The notes: generated from the letters alone by a model not told the origin. A stretch of 64,000 nt of DNA from Amphiplicatus sp046296195 (GCA_046296195.1 JBKBLR010000003.1:76466-140465), one strand, 5' to 3'. Numbered from the stretch's first letter, positions 1 through 8,688 are shown. Translations and numbers: made by a program.

Positions 1-161
1 GCGCCGCGTGCGGCGGGTTGGACGAAAGCGCCGCCGGAAAGCCCTCAAGGCCCGGCGCCGCGATTGCGAATTGGCGCGGGTTCTAGACCGCGCCGTATTT
101 CTTTGCAAAGGGCCTGATCGCCGATCGGTCGCGCCGGCGGGCGCCGGGCAAGGAGGATGGA

Positions 162-566
162 ATGTCTGTGGAAAATCTGGATGTTGTGCGGGCGATCTAC
201 GACGCCTTCGCAAAGGGGGACGTGGCCGGCGTGCTCGCGCGCTTCCACCCGGACATCGTCTGGCGCGAGGCGGAAAACTTCCCCTACGCCGACCGCAACC
301 CCTATCGGGGACCGCAGGCGGTCGCCGAGGGCGTCTTCATGCGGTGCGCGACCGAATGGGATGGTTTCGGCGTTGAAATCGAGGAACTGCTCGGCGCCGG
401 GTCGGCGGTCATTGCGCTCGGCCGTTATGCCGGCGTCTTTAAGGCCACGGGGCGCCGGCAGCATCCACAGATGGTCCATGTCTGGCGGGTCAAGGACGGC
501 CTTGCGACCGAGTTTCAGCAATATGCCGATACCTTGCACGTCGCCCGCTGCGTCGGCGCCGTATAG
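162..566 (+). CDS. SnoaL-like / NTF2-fold protein
   Basis: Protein of 134 residues with the compact cone-shaped alpha+beta pattern of the SnoaL/ketosteroid-isomerase-like superfamily: an N-terminal helix (NLDVVRAIYDAFAKGD), then the typical 'F.PDIVWRE' strand and a C-terminal 'VWRVKDGLATEFQQYADT' strand pair. Such proteins are small cytoplasmic isomerases, hydrolases or ligand-binding proteins, and the substrate cannot be read from sequence. The start is fixed by a strong AGGAGG at 151-156. It lies 88 bases before a methyltransferase on the same strand, so the two may be co-transcribed. No catalytic Asp/Tyr pair can be assigned with confidence. Confidence 0.75.
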   Translation: MSVENLDVVRAIYDAFAKGDVAGVLARFHPDIVWREAENFPYADRNPYRGPQAVAEGVFMRCATEWDGFGVEIEELLGAGSAVIALGRYAGVFKATGRRQHPQMVHVWRVKDGLATEFQQYADTLHVARCVGAV

Positions 567-654
567 GCCTGACACCCTCTTTCGCAAAAATCGGGCGCCC
601 TTCGCCGCGCCGGCGGCGTAAAATGCCGGCGTTCCTTTCCAAAGGCGTCCAAGA

Positions 655-1470
655 ATGTCCGAAGAAAAATCCTATTATCTCGGCACCCATGACGCCGAGG
701 TCTGGCGCCTCGGCGTGCAGCATCGGGTCTGGCGGGCGCGCACGCTCGACGTCTGGCGGCGCGCCGGGATCACCGATGGTTGGACGGTCATCGACGCGGG
801 CTCAGGGCCCGGTCACGCCAGCCTCGACCTCGCCGAGATCGTCGGGCCGCGAGGGCGCATCCACGCGCTCGACCGGTCTGACAATTTCCGTCATGCCATC
901 GAGGAAGGGGCGCGGGTGCGCGGCCTATCCAATCTGACGCTGCACAATGTCGACCTTGCGATCGACCCGATCCCGGTCGGCGGCGTCGACGCCGTCTTCA
1001 TCCGCTGGGTCTTCATTTTCATGGAAGACCCGATCGCGGTCCTGAAAAAGCTTGCGGCGGCGCTGCGTCCGGGCGGCCGGTTCATCTGCCACGATTACTG
1101 GAACTGGGGCGTGATGGCGTGGACGCCGGCGCGCGAAAAGCTCGCCGAATTCGTCGAGACGTCGATCCGCGACTGGCGGCGCAACGCCGGCGACATCGAC
1201 GTCGCGCGGAAGATCCTGCCCGCCCTGCCCGACGCCGGCCTGCGCCTCATCGAGGCGAATCCGATCGTCTTCACGACTTCGCCCGCTGACTTCACCTGGC
1301 AATGGCCGAAGACCTTCATCACACCCCACGCGCGACGGCTCGCCGAGCGCGGCGTCGTCAGCGTTCCGTGGGCGGAGGATGTCGCGCGCGACTGGGAGGC
1401 GGCGGAAAAGGATCCGCGCACGGTGATGACGACGCCGATGTTGATGGAGATCGTCGCCGAACGGACGTGA
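655..1470 (+). CDS. class I SAM-dependent methyltransferase
   Basis: Protein of 271 residues. The Rossmann-fold motif I is 'VIDAGSGPGHASLDLA' (about residues 42-57), followed by an acidic motif around 'GRIHALDRS' that would bind the ribose of S-adenosylmethionine, and a later 'LRPGGRFICHDY' post-motif typical of small-molecule methyltransferases of the UbiE/Methyltransf_11-like type. It should be a soluble cytoplasmic enzyme; the acceptor is unknown. It sits downstream of the SnoaL-like gene and converges on the acyl-CoA ligase at 1483, with only 12 bases between the stops. Those two genes together could modify a small metabolite, but no pathway is evident. Confidence 0.85.
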   Translation: MSEEKSYYLGTHDAEVWRLGVQHRVWRARTLDVWRRAGITDGWTVIDAGSGPGHASLDLAEIVGPRGRIHALDRSDNFRHAIEEGARVRGLSNLTLHNVDLAIDPIPVGGVDAVFIRWVFIFMEDPIAVLKKLAAALRPGGRFICHDYWNWGVMAWTPAREKLAEFVETSIRDWRRNAGDIDVARKILPALPDAGLRLIEANPIVFTTSPADFTWQWPKTFITPHARRLAERGVVSVPWAEDVARDWEAAEKDPRTVMTTPMLMEIVAERT

Positions 1471-1482
1471 CCGCCGCGGGCG

Positions 1483-3111
1483 TCATTGCGTCTTGCCAGC
1501 CCACTCGCGGGCTCTGAGCTCCTTGCGGATGATCTTGCCGCTGATCGTCTTCGGCAGGCTCGGCGTGAACTCGATCTTGCGCGGATATTTGTAGGGCGCG
1601 GTCACCCGCTTCACATGCGCCTGCAATTCGGCGGCGAGCGCTTCGCTCGGCTCATAGCCCTTGGCGAGCACGATGAAGGCCTTGACGACTTCCCCGCGCG
1701 TCTCGTCGGGGCTGGCGACAACGGCGGACTCGGCGACGGCGGGGTGTTCGATCAGCGCGCTTTCGACTTCAAAAGGCCCGATGCGGTAGCCGGCGGAGAT
1801 GATCACATCATCGCCGCGCCCGACGAACCAGAAATAGCCGTCAGCGTCCCGGAAGGCGCGGTCGCCGGTGAGATACCAGTCCCCGCGCTGCGTCGCCGCC
1901 GTCCGCTCGGGATCGTCCCGGTAGCCGAGAAAAAGACCCGCCGGCGGTTCCGGTTTCACCTTGACGGCGACATCGCCTTCGACCCCGGCTGGGAGGCGCG
2001 CGCCGGCTTCATCGATGACGTCGAGATCGACGCCGGGCGCCGGCAGGCCCATCGAGCCCGCCCTCGCCTCCATGCCGTCGAAGACGCCGCACAGGATCGT
2101 CGTTTCGGTCTGGCCGTAGCCCTCGCAGATCTGAAAGCCGGTCTTCCCTCTCCAGACATCGATGACTTCGGGGTTCAGCGGTTCGCCGGCGCTGACGCAA
2201 TGCCGGAGCGCCTTGAATCGGAGCCCGTCGAGCGGCTGGCGCACCAGCATCCGGTAGGCCGTCGGCGGCGCGCACAGGACGGTGACCGGAAAGCGCGCCA
2301 GCCAATCGAGCACGCGCGCCGGATCGACGGCGTCGGCATGGAGCGCGAAAACGCCGGCGCCGCAAAGCCAGGGCGCGAAGAGCGACGACCAGGCGCCCTT
2401 CGCCCAGCCGGTGTCGGAGATGTTCCAGACGAAGTCGCCTTCGCCGGCGCGAAGCCAGAAGCGCCCCGTCGCCTCATGGCCGAGCGGATAGGCGCAGCCA
2501 TGCGCCGTCATCTTCGGATTTCCGGTCGTGCCGGACGTAAAATAGAGCAGCGCCTCTTCGGTTCCCGCCGTGTCGGCGCAGCCAGCGAGCGGCGCGCCGT
2601 CAAACCGGTCGTACCGCGTCCAGCCGTCGCGGCCGCCTTCGACGATGAGCCGCGCGCCGCGCCAGCCGATCTCCACCGCCGCCTCGTCGAACCGCTCGGC
2701 GAGCGCGGCATTCGTAATGATGGCGCGCGCCTGCGTCGCTTTCAGGCGGTAGGCGATGTCCTTCTTCATCAGCTGCGCCGTGCCGGGCGACACGACAGCG
2801 CCGATCTGCAGGGCGCCGAGGACGAAATCCCACCAAGGCTTTTCGCGCGACAGGATCAGGAGGACGATGTCCCCGCGCCTGACGCCCGCGGCCGCGAGGC
2901 AGGCCGCCGCCCGACCTGCGCGCGCAGCAAGGTCGGCGAAGCCTGCGATGTCGACGTCGCCCTCCGCCGAGGTCCAGTAAAGCGCCGGCGCATCGGGCCG
3001 GCGCGCGGCCCGCGGATGAATGACGTCGCGCACGAAATTGAACCGGTCGGCGCGGCGCGGCCTGAACCCGGCGGCGGCGGCGCGATAGGCGTCAGCGGGC
3101 CCTCGCGCCAT
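1483..3111 (-). CDS. ACSM-like acyl-CoA synthetase (AMP-forming)
   Basis: Protein of 542 residues, full length for the ANL superfamily. The ATP-binding P-loop is 'YFTSGTTGNPKM' (190-201), followed by 'YGQTET', 'YLTGDRAF', the hinge 'GRGDDVIISAGYRIGP' and the C-terminal catalytic-lysine motif 'PKTISGKIIRKELR'. The order of motifs, including 'NISDTGW', is that of medium-chain/xenobiotic acyl-CoA synthetases (ACSM), which activate medium-chain fatty acids and aryl or arylalkyl carboxylates to CoA thioesters. It is the last gene of the aromatic amine operon, 3 bases after the small secreted protein and downstream of aldehyde dehydrogenase. Activation of the aryl acid made upstream is therefore the likely job; the substrate assignment is inference. 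Confidence 0.9.
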   Translation of the reverse strand: MARGPADAYRAAAAGFRPRRADRFNFVRDVIHPRAARRPDAPALYWTSAEGDVDIAGFADLAARAGRAAACLAAAGVRRGDIVLLILSREKPWWDFVLGALQIGAVVSPGTAQLMKKDIAYRLKATQARAIITNAALAERFDEAAVEIGWRGARLIVEGGRDGWTRYDRFDGAPLAGCADTAGTEEALLYFTSGTTGNPKMTAHGCAYPLGHEATGRFWLRAGEGDFVWNISDTGWAKGAWSSLFAPWLCGAGVFALHADAVDPARVLDWLARFPVTVLCAPPTAYRMLVRQPLDGLRFKALRHCVSAGEPLNPEVIDVWRGKTGFQICEGYGQTETTILCGVFDGMEARAGSMGLPAPGVDLDVIDEAGARLPAGVEGDVAVKVKPEPPAGLFLGYRDDPERTAATQRGDWYLTGDRAFRDADGYFWFVGRGDDVIISAGYRIGPFEVESALIEHPAVAESAVVASPDETRGEVVKAFIVLAKGYEPSEALAAELQAHVKRVTAPYKYPRKIEFTPSLPKTISGKIIRKELRAREWAGKTQ

Positions 3112-3114
3112 GGC

Positions 3115-3399
3115 TCACGCGTCGACGGAGCAGGCGTCCATCGCCGCCTTCGCGGCGGCGCTCGCCATTTCGTATGCCTCTTCATCGCTCGAAGCCGTTT
3201 CGGCGAGGCGGCGCAATTCCGCATCGAGCGCCGGGTTCGCCGAGGCTTTCGCCGCAAGGCACGAACATTGCCCGGCGACGTCGCCTTCGGTCGCCCAGTC
3301 TTCCGAAACGCTGAGGCAAAGCGCTTCGAATTCCGATGCGGCGGCGAAAGAGCCGGCGACGAGCGCCAGCGCCCCGGCGGCGACAGCGAATTTCTTCAT
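3115..3399 (-). CDS. small secreted four-cysteine protein, unknown function
   Basis: Protein of 94 residues starting at ATG 3399 behind GGGAGC. Residues 1-21 are a clean Sec signal peptide (MKKF, then a hydrophobic core, ASFAAA-type cleavage region). The mature part of about 73 residues is predicted helical and carries four cysteines (C28, C45, C47, C90), enough for two disulfides. A longer in-frame start at 3474 would bury the signal peptide and is rejected. I do not recognise the family. It is locked between aldehyde dehydrogenase (16 bases upstream) and acyl-CoA ligase (3 bases downstream) in the aromatic amine operon, which suggests a periplasmic helper role, for example substrate or metal handling; this is speculation. 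Confidence 0.7.
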   Translation of the reverse strand: MKKFAVAAGALALVAGSFAAASEFEALCLSVSEDWATEGDVAGQCSCLAAKASANPALDAELRRLAETASSDEEAYEMASAAAKAAMDACSVDA

Positions 3400-3415
3400 C
3401 CTTGAAGCTCCCTGA

Positions 3416-4822
3416 TCAAGCCTTGGCCATGTTGAGAACGCGGACCTGGGTGTATTCGGCAAGGCCCTCGACACCCTGTTCGACGCCGAGGCCCGACTGT
3501 TTTGATCCCGCCATCGGAATATGCGGGCCGATGTTCACGTGCTGGTTGATCCACACCGTACCGGCGTCGATCTGCTCGGCGATTTTCTTGGCCCGTTCGA
3601 AATTCGAGGACCAGACCGAACCGCCGAGGCCGAAAGTCGTCGCATTGGCGCGGCGCACCACCTCGTCATCATCGCTGAACCGAATCAGCGGAATGACCGG
3701 CCCGAACTGCTCCTCGTCGACAATGCGAGAGCCTTCCTTGACGTTCTTCACGACGGCGGGACGAAGGAAATAGCCGGACCGGTCCATCGTGTCGCCGCCT
3801 ATGACCGTTCCACCTTCGGCCTTCGCGCTGGCGATGAGGCTCTTCACCTTCTCGAACTGCATGCGGTTCTGCAACGGCCCGAGGCGCGCGCCCTGCTTCA
3901 TGCCGTCATCGACGACCGTGTCCCTGGCGATCGCCGCCAGCGCCGCGGCGACTTCGTCGTAAATTTTGTCCTGCACGAAAATGCGCTTGGCGGCGAGACA
4001 GACCTGGCCGCAATTGAACATCGCGGCGTCGAAGATCTTCGGCGCGATCTCGGCGACCTTCACGTCGTCGAGCACGATCATCGCGTCATTTCCGCCGAGC
4101 TCGAGCGTCAGGCGCTTGAGGCCCTCGGCGCCGCTCTTCATGATCTTTTTGCCGGTCTCCACCGACCCGGTGAAGGAGACCTTGGCGACGTCGGGGTGGC
4201 CGGTGAGATAGGGTCCGAGATCGTTCTCGTCTGCGATGATGTTGACGACGCCCGCCGGCACGATGTCCTTGATGAGCGCGCCGAGCCTGAGCGTCGTCAC
4301 CGGGGTCGTCGGCGCCGGTTTCAGCACGATGGTGTTGCCGGCGACGAGCGCCGGGCCGATTTTCCAGACGGCGAGGAGAAGCGGGAAGTTCCACGCGACG
4401 ATGCCGGCGACGACCCCGAGCGGATAGCGACGCACTTCGACGCGCGCGCTGGCGTCATCCTGCACGACCTTCGTCTCAAGGCTCAGCGTCGCGTAGTGGC
4501 GGAGATAGCCTTCCGCCCAGGCGACTTCGCCTTGCGCCTCGGGGAGCGGCTTTCCCTGTTCCGAGGTCAAGAGGCGCGCGAGTTCCTCCGCATTGTCTCG
4601 AATTGCATCGGCGATTTTCACGACGACCGCCTGCCGCTTCTCGATCGGCGTCCTCGACCATGCCGGAAAGGCGGCCTTCGCGGCCGCAACCGCCTCGCCC
4701 GCCTGATCGACCGACGCGCGCGCGGCGGTAGCGAACACGTCCTCTGTCGCCGGGTTCACGACCTTGAGCGTATGATCGCCCTTGACGAGCTTTCCGCCGA
4801 TGAGCATCGGATAGTCGGTCAT
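3416..4822 (-). CDS. NAD(P)-dependent aldehyde dehydrogenase
   Basis: Protein of 468 residues, a standard length for the ALDH superfamily. Visible features are the cofactor-binding stretch 'VVAGIVAWNFPLLLAVWK' (137-154), 'SFTGSVETGKKI' (216-227), the general-base glutamate in 'LTLELGGND' (E241) and the catalytic cysteine in 'FNCGQVCLAAKR' (C275). The start at 4822 (MTDYPM) matches family N termini; an in-frame extension to 5041 would overlap the receptor gene and is low-complexity, so it is not used. It lies 56 bases after the TonB-dependent receptor in the aromatic amine operon. It would oxidise the arylacetaldehyde or benzaldehyde made by aromatic amine dehydrogenase to the acid, in the cytoplasm. 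Confidence 0.93.
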   Translation of the reverse strand: MTDYPMLIGGKLVKGDHTLKVVNPATEDVFATAARASVDQAGEAVAAAKAAFPAWSRTPIEKRQAVVVKIADAIRDNAEELARLLTSEQGKPLPEAQGEVAWAEGYLRHYATLSLETKVVQDDASARVEVRRYPLGVVAGIVAWNFPLLLAVWKIGPALVAGNTIVLKPAPTTPVTTLRLGALIKDIVPAGVVNIIADENDLGPYLTGHPDVAKVSFTGSVETGKKIMKSGAEGLKRLTLELGGNDAMIVLDDVKVAEIAPKIFDAAMFNCGQVCLAAKRIFVQDKIYDEVAAALAAIARDTVVDDGMKQGARLGPLQNRMQFEKVKSLIASAKAEGGTVIGGDTMDRSGYFLRPAVVKNVKEGSRIVDEEQFGPVIPLIRFSDDDEVVRRANATTFGLGGSVWSSNFERAKKIAEQIDAGTVWINQHVNIGPHIPMAGSKQSGLGVEQGVEGLAEYTQVRVLNMAKA

Positions 4823-4878
4823 CGCAATCCTCCAGATTTTGCCGGCGCAGGGGGCGTCCCCTGCGCCGCACCAAGCGG

Positions 4879-7176
4879 CTAGAACGTCGCCGTCACGTTG
4901 ACGCCCCACATGCGCGGGCGTCCGTAATATTGCTCGACGAGGCCGAAGAGGCCGCCGTTCGACAGGCTGCCCGACAGGTCGAACGTCTGCACGAGATATT
5001 CCTCGCCGGTGACGTTCTGCACGAACGCCCGCACGCTCCAATTGTCGCCCGGCGCGATCCAGGTCGCCGACAGATTGCCGACGAAATAGCCGTTCTCGCG
5101 CGAGGCGTTGAAATTCGTCAGCGCGAAGAAGTGCTCCGAGCGGTAAGCGCCGTCGGCCTGCAGCGCGATGCTGCCGGGGCCGATTGGGAATTCATAGCGC
5201 AGCAGGCCGTTGATGTTCCATTTCGGCGTCTGCACCGGGCGCTGCTCGCCGCCCGGAATGAGCGCCGGCAAGGTGCCGAGCGGCGTCACCGCGTCGATGG
5301 TGACGCCCGGAATGTCCCGGACTTTGGCGTCGACGTAACCAACGCCGAAATGATAGTCGAAGCCGGTCGCCGGCGATCCTTGGAGTTCGACTTCGAAGCC
5401 CTTCGACACGCAGTCGGCGTTGAGCGTGAAGGTGTCGAGCCCGAGGATCGAGAACGCCTGGCAGTTCTGGTAGTCATAATAATAGCCGGCCGCGTTGAGG
5501 CGCGCCTTGCCGCCGGCGAAGTCGATCTTCGCGCCGAGCTCGAAGGCGTCGAGCCTTTCCGGCGCATAGTTCAGGAATTCGTCGGTGACGAAGATCGGCG
5601 TCGGCAGCAGCGGCGCGTTGAAGCCGCCCGATTTGACGCCGCGGTTCCAGCTCGCATAGGCGAGAACGCCGTCTGTCGGCGTCCAGTTGAGCTGCACGCG
5701 AGCGGCGAAGTTCGTGTCTTTCCGGCCGCTGGCGTAGGGCGTCACCGCGTCGGCGACATCGACGATGTCAGGATCGAGCCCGCTCGTGATGTCTTCGGGG
5801 AACAGGGATACGAAATTGTTGTAAGCGTAATCCTTGTCCTCGTTGATGTAGCGCATGCCGCCGACGAAGGTGAGTGTGCTCGTCAGCGCATAGTCGAACT
5901 GCCCGAACAGCGACCACGAACTTGTGTCGAGGCTGTAGGGGTTCCTGACGCCGTTGAATCCGACGACGCTGACAGGTCCGAACAACGCATCAAACAGATC
6001 GGTCGCTTTGGCGCCGTTCGAATCATCGATGCCGATATCGAGATAATAGAAGCCGAGAACCCATTTCAGCTTCTCCATGTCGCCGGCGAGGCGCACCTCC
6101 TGCGAGAACTGCCGGGCGTCCGTCGTCAGGAAGAAGTTGAAATAGTTGACGGGCGAGGCGTCCGAATCCTCGATATAATCGCGCTTGACCGACTGATAAT
6201 CTGAGATGCTGGTCAACGTGACGCCGCCGAGGTTCCAGTCAAAGCGCCCGGTCACTCCCCAGGTTTTCGTCTCGTTGCCGCCGGTGAAGTCGTAATCGCC
6301 GGCGTAGACGTCGCCGTCGAGATCGACATAGCCGCCGAGATCGGGGTTCGGAACGCCCGGCGTGTAATCGCCGGTCGGGAAGATCGCCGAGGCGTATTCG
6401 AAGAACCCCGTGCGGATGTCCTGGCGGCCGAACCGGCCGTTGAGAAGGAGATCGAAATCATCGTTCGGCTGAAAGCGGACCTGGAGCCGGCCCGCCGTTT
6501 CATTGGCGTTGTTGAGATCTTCATCCGGATTGAGGCGGTTCTCGACATAACCTCCGCCCTGATGCGTCGCGAGGGAAAGGCGCGCCGAGAGGACTTCCGA
6601 CAACGGCAGGTTGACGGCCCCTTGCGCCTTGACGCGCTGGAAGCTGCCATAGGTCAGGCTGCCATAGCCGCCGACGCCGTCGGTCGTCGGCTTCACCGTG
6701 ATGTAGTGAACAAGACCGCCCGTGGCGTTGCGCCCGAACAGCGTTCCTTGCGGACCGCGCAGGATTTCGACGCGGTCGACGTCGAAGAGCAGGAACCCGG
6801 CCCCCGACATCTGCGAGATGTAGGTCTCGTCGACATAGATCGCGACCGGGCTTTCGACGTTCGACGTGAAGTCGTTATTGGTGACGCCGCGGATGCCGAT
6901 CGCATAATTCGCCTCGCCATTCGGCTGTAACGTGGCGACGCCGGCGGCGAGCGCCGTCACCTCCTGCGCATTGGTGTAACCAAGCGCCTGGAGCTGTTCG
7001 CCGGAAAAGGCCGTAATCGAGATGCCGACGTCTTGCGCGTTCTCCTCGCGCTTTTGCGCGGTGACGACGATTTCATCGGAAAAGACCGAGCCCTGCGCGT
7101 AGGCGCCCGTCGCCGCAAGCACGCTCGCCGCCGCTGTCAGCAGCGCCTGTTTGCGCGCCTTCATCGTGTTTCTCAT
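4879..7176 (-). CDS. TonB-dependent outer-membrane receptor
   Basis: Protein of 765 residues: signal peptide (cleavage after ATGAYAQ), a TonB-box-like region 'DEIVVTAQKRE', a plug domain with 'RVEILRGPQGTLFGRNATGG', then a 22-strand-type barrel ending in aromatic 'VNVTATF'. These receptors import scarce ligands across the outer membrane with energy from TonB/ExbBD. The 'VVTAQKREENAQDVGISITAFS' style is that of the large family expanded in alphaproteobacterial oligotrophs, whose ligands are mostly organic rather than ferric siderophores. It lies within the aromatic amine operon, 32 bases after the second cytochrome c and before aldehyde dehydrogenase, so its ligand may be an aromatic amine or a related compound. 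The ligand is inferred from context only. Confidence 0.92.
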   Translation of the reverse strand: MRNTMKARKQALLTAAASVLAATGAYAQGSVFSDEIVVTAQKREENAQDVGISITAFSGEQLQALGYTNAQEVTALAAGVATLQPNGEANYAIGIRGVTNNDFTSNVESPVAIYVDETYISQMSGAGFLLFDVDRVEILRGPQGTLFGRNATGGLVHYITVKPTTDGVGGYGSLTYGSFQRVKAQGAVNLPLSEVLSARLSLATHQGGGYVENRLNPDEDLNNANETAGRLQVRFQPNDDFDLLLNGRFGRQDIRTGFFEYASAIFPTGDYTPGVPNPDLGGYVDLDGDVYAGDYDFTGGNETKTWGVTGRFDWNLGGVTLTSISDYQSVKRDYIEDSDASPVNYFNFFLTTDARQFSQEVRLAGDMEKLKWVLGFYYLDIGIDDSNGAKATDLFDALFGPVSVVGFNGVRNPYSLDTSSWSLFGQFDYALTSTLTFVGGMRYINEDKDYAYNNFVSLFPEDITSGLDPDIVDVADAVTPYASGRKDTNFAARVQLNWTPTDGVLAYASWNRGVKSGGFNAPLLPTPIFVTDEFLNYAPERLDAFELGAKIDFAGGKARLNAAGYYYDYQNCQAFSILGLDTFTLNADCVSKGFEVELQGSPATGFDYHFGVGYVDAKVRDIPGVTIDAVTPLGTLPALIPGGEQRPVQTPKWNINGLLRYEFPIGPGSIALQADGAYRSEHFFALTNFNASRENGYFVGNLSATWIAPGDNWSVRAFVQNVTGEEYLVQTFDLSGSLSNGGLFGLVEQYYGRPRMWGVNVTATF

Positions 7177-7208
7177 AGATCCCCTCCTGACTTTTTTCTA
7201 ACGCCCTG

Positions 7209-7658
7209 TCATCCGCCGCCGCCCGAGCGGGCGGCCTTCGCGAATCTCGCTGAAATCTCCTCGCGCAGGCGCGCCGCATCGCTGACCAGCGGCGCCTTGC
7301 GGCCGGCCGCCACTTCGGCCGCCGTGAAAGGGGTGAACGTCGCGGGCATATGGGCGGCGTCGAACGTCGCCAGCGTCCAGTTCAAAAGCTCCGCCAGCTG
7401 ATCGTCTGGAAGACCAGCGTTTGCGACGCCCGGAACGCGGGTCAGATAAGCGCGCCCGCCTTCGACGCTGAGGAAACGCGCCACCTCGCCCGCCATCGCC
7501 GGCGTGCGCGCCGCAACGGACCCCTTCGCCTCCGCCTGGTGACAGCCCTGGCAATGCAGCATCCAGTTCATGCGGGCCCGGGCGTCATTGGCGACGCCCG
7601 GGATCGGCGCCGTCGCGGCGTCTGCGAGGAGCGCTGCGATGGCGGCCGCGATCATCAT
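7209..7658 (-). CDS. monoheme cytochrome c, second of a tandem pair
   Basis: Protein of 149 residues with a short signal-like N terminus and one heme motif 'CQGCH' (C36-H40). It shares with the preceding gene a 'GRAYL' segment and a C-terminal 'PFTAAEV' segment in the same order, so the two look like tandem duplicates. The usual distal-Met loop is less clear here: the nearest candidates are M55 or M105 ('AHMPATF'), whereas the partner has 'GFMPAQAG'. The start overlaps the previous stop by 4 bases (ATGA at 7655-7658). Role: periplasmic electron transfer from aromatic amine dehydrogenase, or a part in cofactor maturation; the former is more likely. Confidence 0.82.
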   Translation of the reverse strand: MMIAAAIAALLADAATAPIPGVANDARARMNWMLHCQGCHQAEAKGSVAARTPAMAGEVARFLSVEGGRAYLTRVPGVANAGLPDDQLAELLNWTLATFDAAHMPATFTPFTAAEVAAGRKAPLVSDAARLREEISARFAKAARSGGGG

Positions 7659-8128
7659 GGCGTGGTCCCGCCCGCGCCAAACCCGACGCCGGCCCGCGCA
7701 GCGTGGACGGCGTTCGCACTGGCGCCGGGGTGCGCCGCCTTGACCGCCTCGACCTCCGCTGCAGTGAAGGGCTTCACCGGCTTTAGCGCCTTGCCGTCCG
7801 GTACCGGCAGCGCGGCGGCGTAATTCAACACCGCCGCGACGTCAGCGCTCGTCAGTCCCGCCTGCGCCGGCATGAAGCCGCGAATGGTCTTGCCGTCGAC
7901 GTCAATCGGGCCCATCAGCCCCGCCGTCACCGTGAGGATGAGATAGGCCCGGCCGGCTTCGGTCGCCGCTGCTTCGTGCAGCCGTCCCGCCAGGCGCGGA
8001 AAGGCGCCCGGAACGCCTTTGCCGTCGGCGAGATGGCATGCCGCACAGCGCTTCCACGCCTCGGCGCCCGGATCGGCGAACGCCGGAGACGTCAGCAGCA
8101 GCGCAGCGATCGCGGCGCGCAGGCGCAT
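7655..8128 (-). CDS. monoheme cytochrome c, likely electron acceptor of aromatic amine dehydrogenase
   Basis: Protein of 157 residues starting at the ATG that overlaps the aauA stop by one base (TGATG at 8126-8130). Residues 1-18 are a signal peptide (cleavage after PAFA). The heme motif is 'CAACH' (C28-H32) and the distal ligand is probably M86 in 'GFMPAQAG', the class I cytochrome c layout. Family knowledge: tryptophylquinone amine dehydrogenases pass electrons to small periplasmic carriers (azurin, amicyanin or cytochrome c). No cupredoxin gene is present in the operon, so this cytochrome and its paralogue at 7209 are the natural candidates. An upstream in-frame start at 8209 lies inside aauA and is not used. 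Confidence 0.87.
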   Translation of the reverse strand: MRLRAAIAALLLTSPAFADPGAEAWKRCAACHLADGKGVPGAFPRLAGRLHEAAATEAGRAYLILTVTAGLMGPIDVDGKTIRGFMPAQAGLTSADVAAVLNYAAALPVPDGKALKPVKPFTAAEVEAVKAAHPGASANAVHAARAGVGFGAGGTTP

Positions 8129-8688
8129 CACTTCGTTCCTTCCGGCAACGCAACGCCGATGATGACCGCCGTCGAGCAGGTGTAGGCGGCCGTCGACGTT
8201 CCAAGGCACCAGTTGATGTCGTTGTTGAGCTGCGGGCGCGTCATCGGCCGCTCGCCCTCGTTCCGGTTACAGATGCAGCGCCCGCACGCGGGCTTCCCGC
8301 AGCAGTCATTGTAGGAGATGATGTAATTCTTGTTGTCGGCCGGGTTGCGGCAGGTGCCGACCCAAGTGATCGGCGACATTTCAGTCCCCGGCGGACACGA
8401 CTTTGCGGAGCCTCCGCAACAGCTGCACAGGAAGCCGTCGATGCCGCAATAGCGCCAGTAATCGCAGCTCGCCGGATCACCTGGATCCATCGGGTTGCCG
8501 GTCGATTGCGGCGTCACGCCGTCATAGCCCGACGCCGCCGGACCGCCGGAGGCGCGCGCGACCGGCAGCGCCGGGAACAGCGCGCCGCCGGTGATGAGCC
8601 CGCCGAGCGTCGCCAAAGCGCCGCGCCGCGAATGGCCCCTTGCAAGCGCCCGCGTCAATCCTTCGCCGAGGCGATCGAACTTCATCAT
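8128..8688 (-). CDS. aauA: aromatic amine (aralkylamine) dehydrogenase light chain, TTQ-bearing
   Basis: Protein of 186 residues. The N terminus is long with a twin-arginine motif 'HSRRGALATLGG' (19-30), as in methylamine dehydrogenase light chains exported by Tat. The mature part is cysteine-rich (14 Cys), with 'CDYWRYCGIDGFLCSCCGG' (75-93). The two tryptophans that would form tryptophan tryptophylquinone are W109 ('ITWVGTC') and W160 ('NDINWC'), 51 residues apart as in the known enzymes. The likely catalytic base is D128 ('YNDCC'). The extra cysteines 'CSCC' and 'PACGRC' favour aromatic amine over methylamine dehydrogenase. The residue corresponding to the active-site threonine near the C terminus is S172. 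The enzyme deaminates arylalkylamines to aldehydes in the periplasm. Confidence 0.95.
   Translation of the reverse strand: MMKFDRLGEGLTRALARGHSRRGALATLGGLITGGALFPALPVARASGGPAASGYDGVTPQSTGNPMDPGDPASCDYWRYCGIDGFLCSCCGGSAKSCPPGTEMSPITWVGTCRNPADNKNYIISYNDCCGKPACGRCICNRNEGERPMTRPQLNNDINWCLGTSTAAYTCSTAVIIGVALPEGTK

Noticed and set aside
1..161. A gene at the left edge
   Set aside because: No frame has a plausible product; the stretch only holds the ribosome site of the SnoaL-like gene.
1486..3405. Long + strand open frame of 639 codons opposite the acyl-CoA ligase
   Set aside because: It mirrors a clear ligase gene on the other strand, is Arg/Ala-rich and has no domain; a GC-rich codon shadow.
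3521..4882. Long + strand open frame opposite aldehyde dehydrogenase
   Set aside because: Antisense to a well-supported enzyme and without recognisable motifs.
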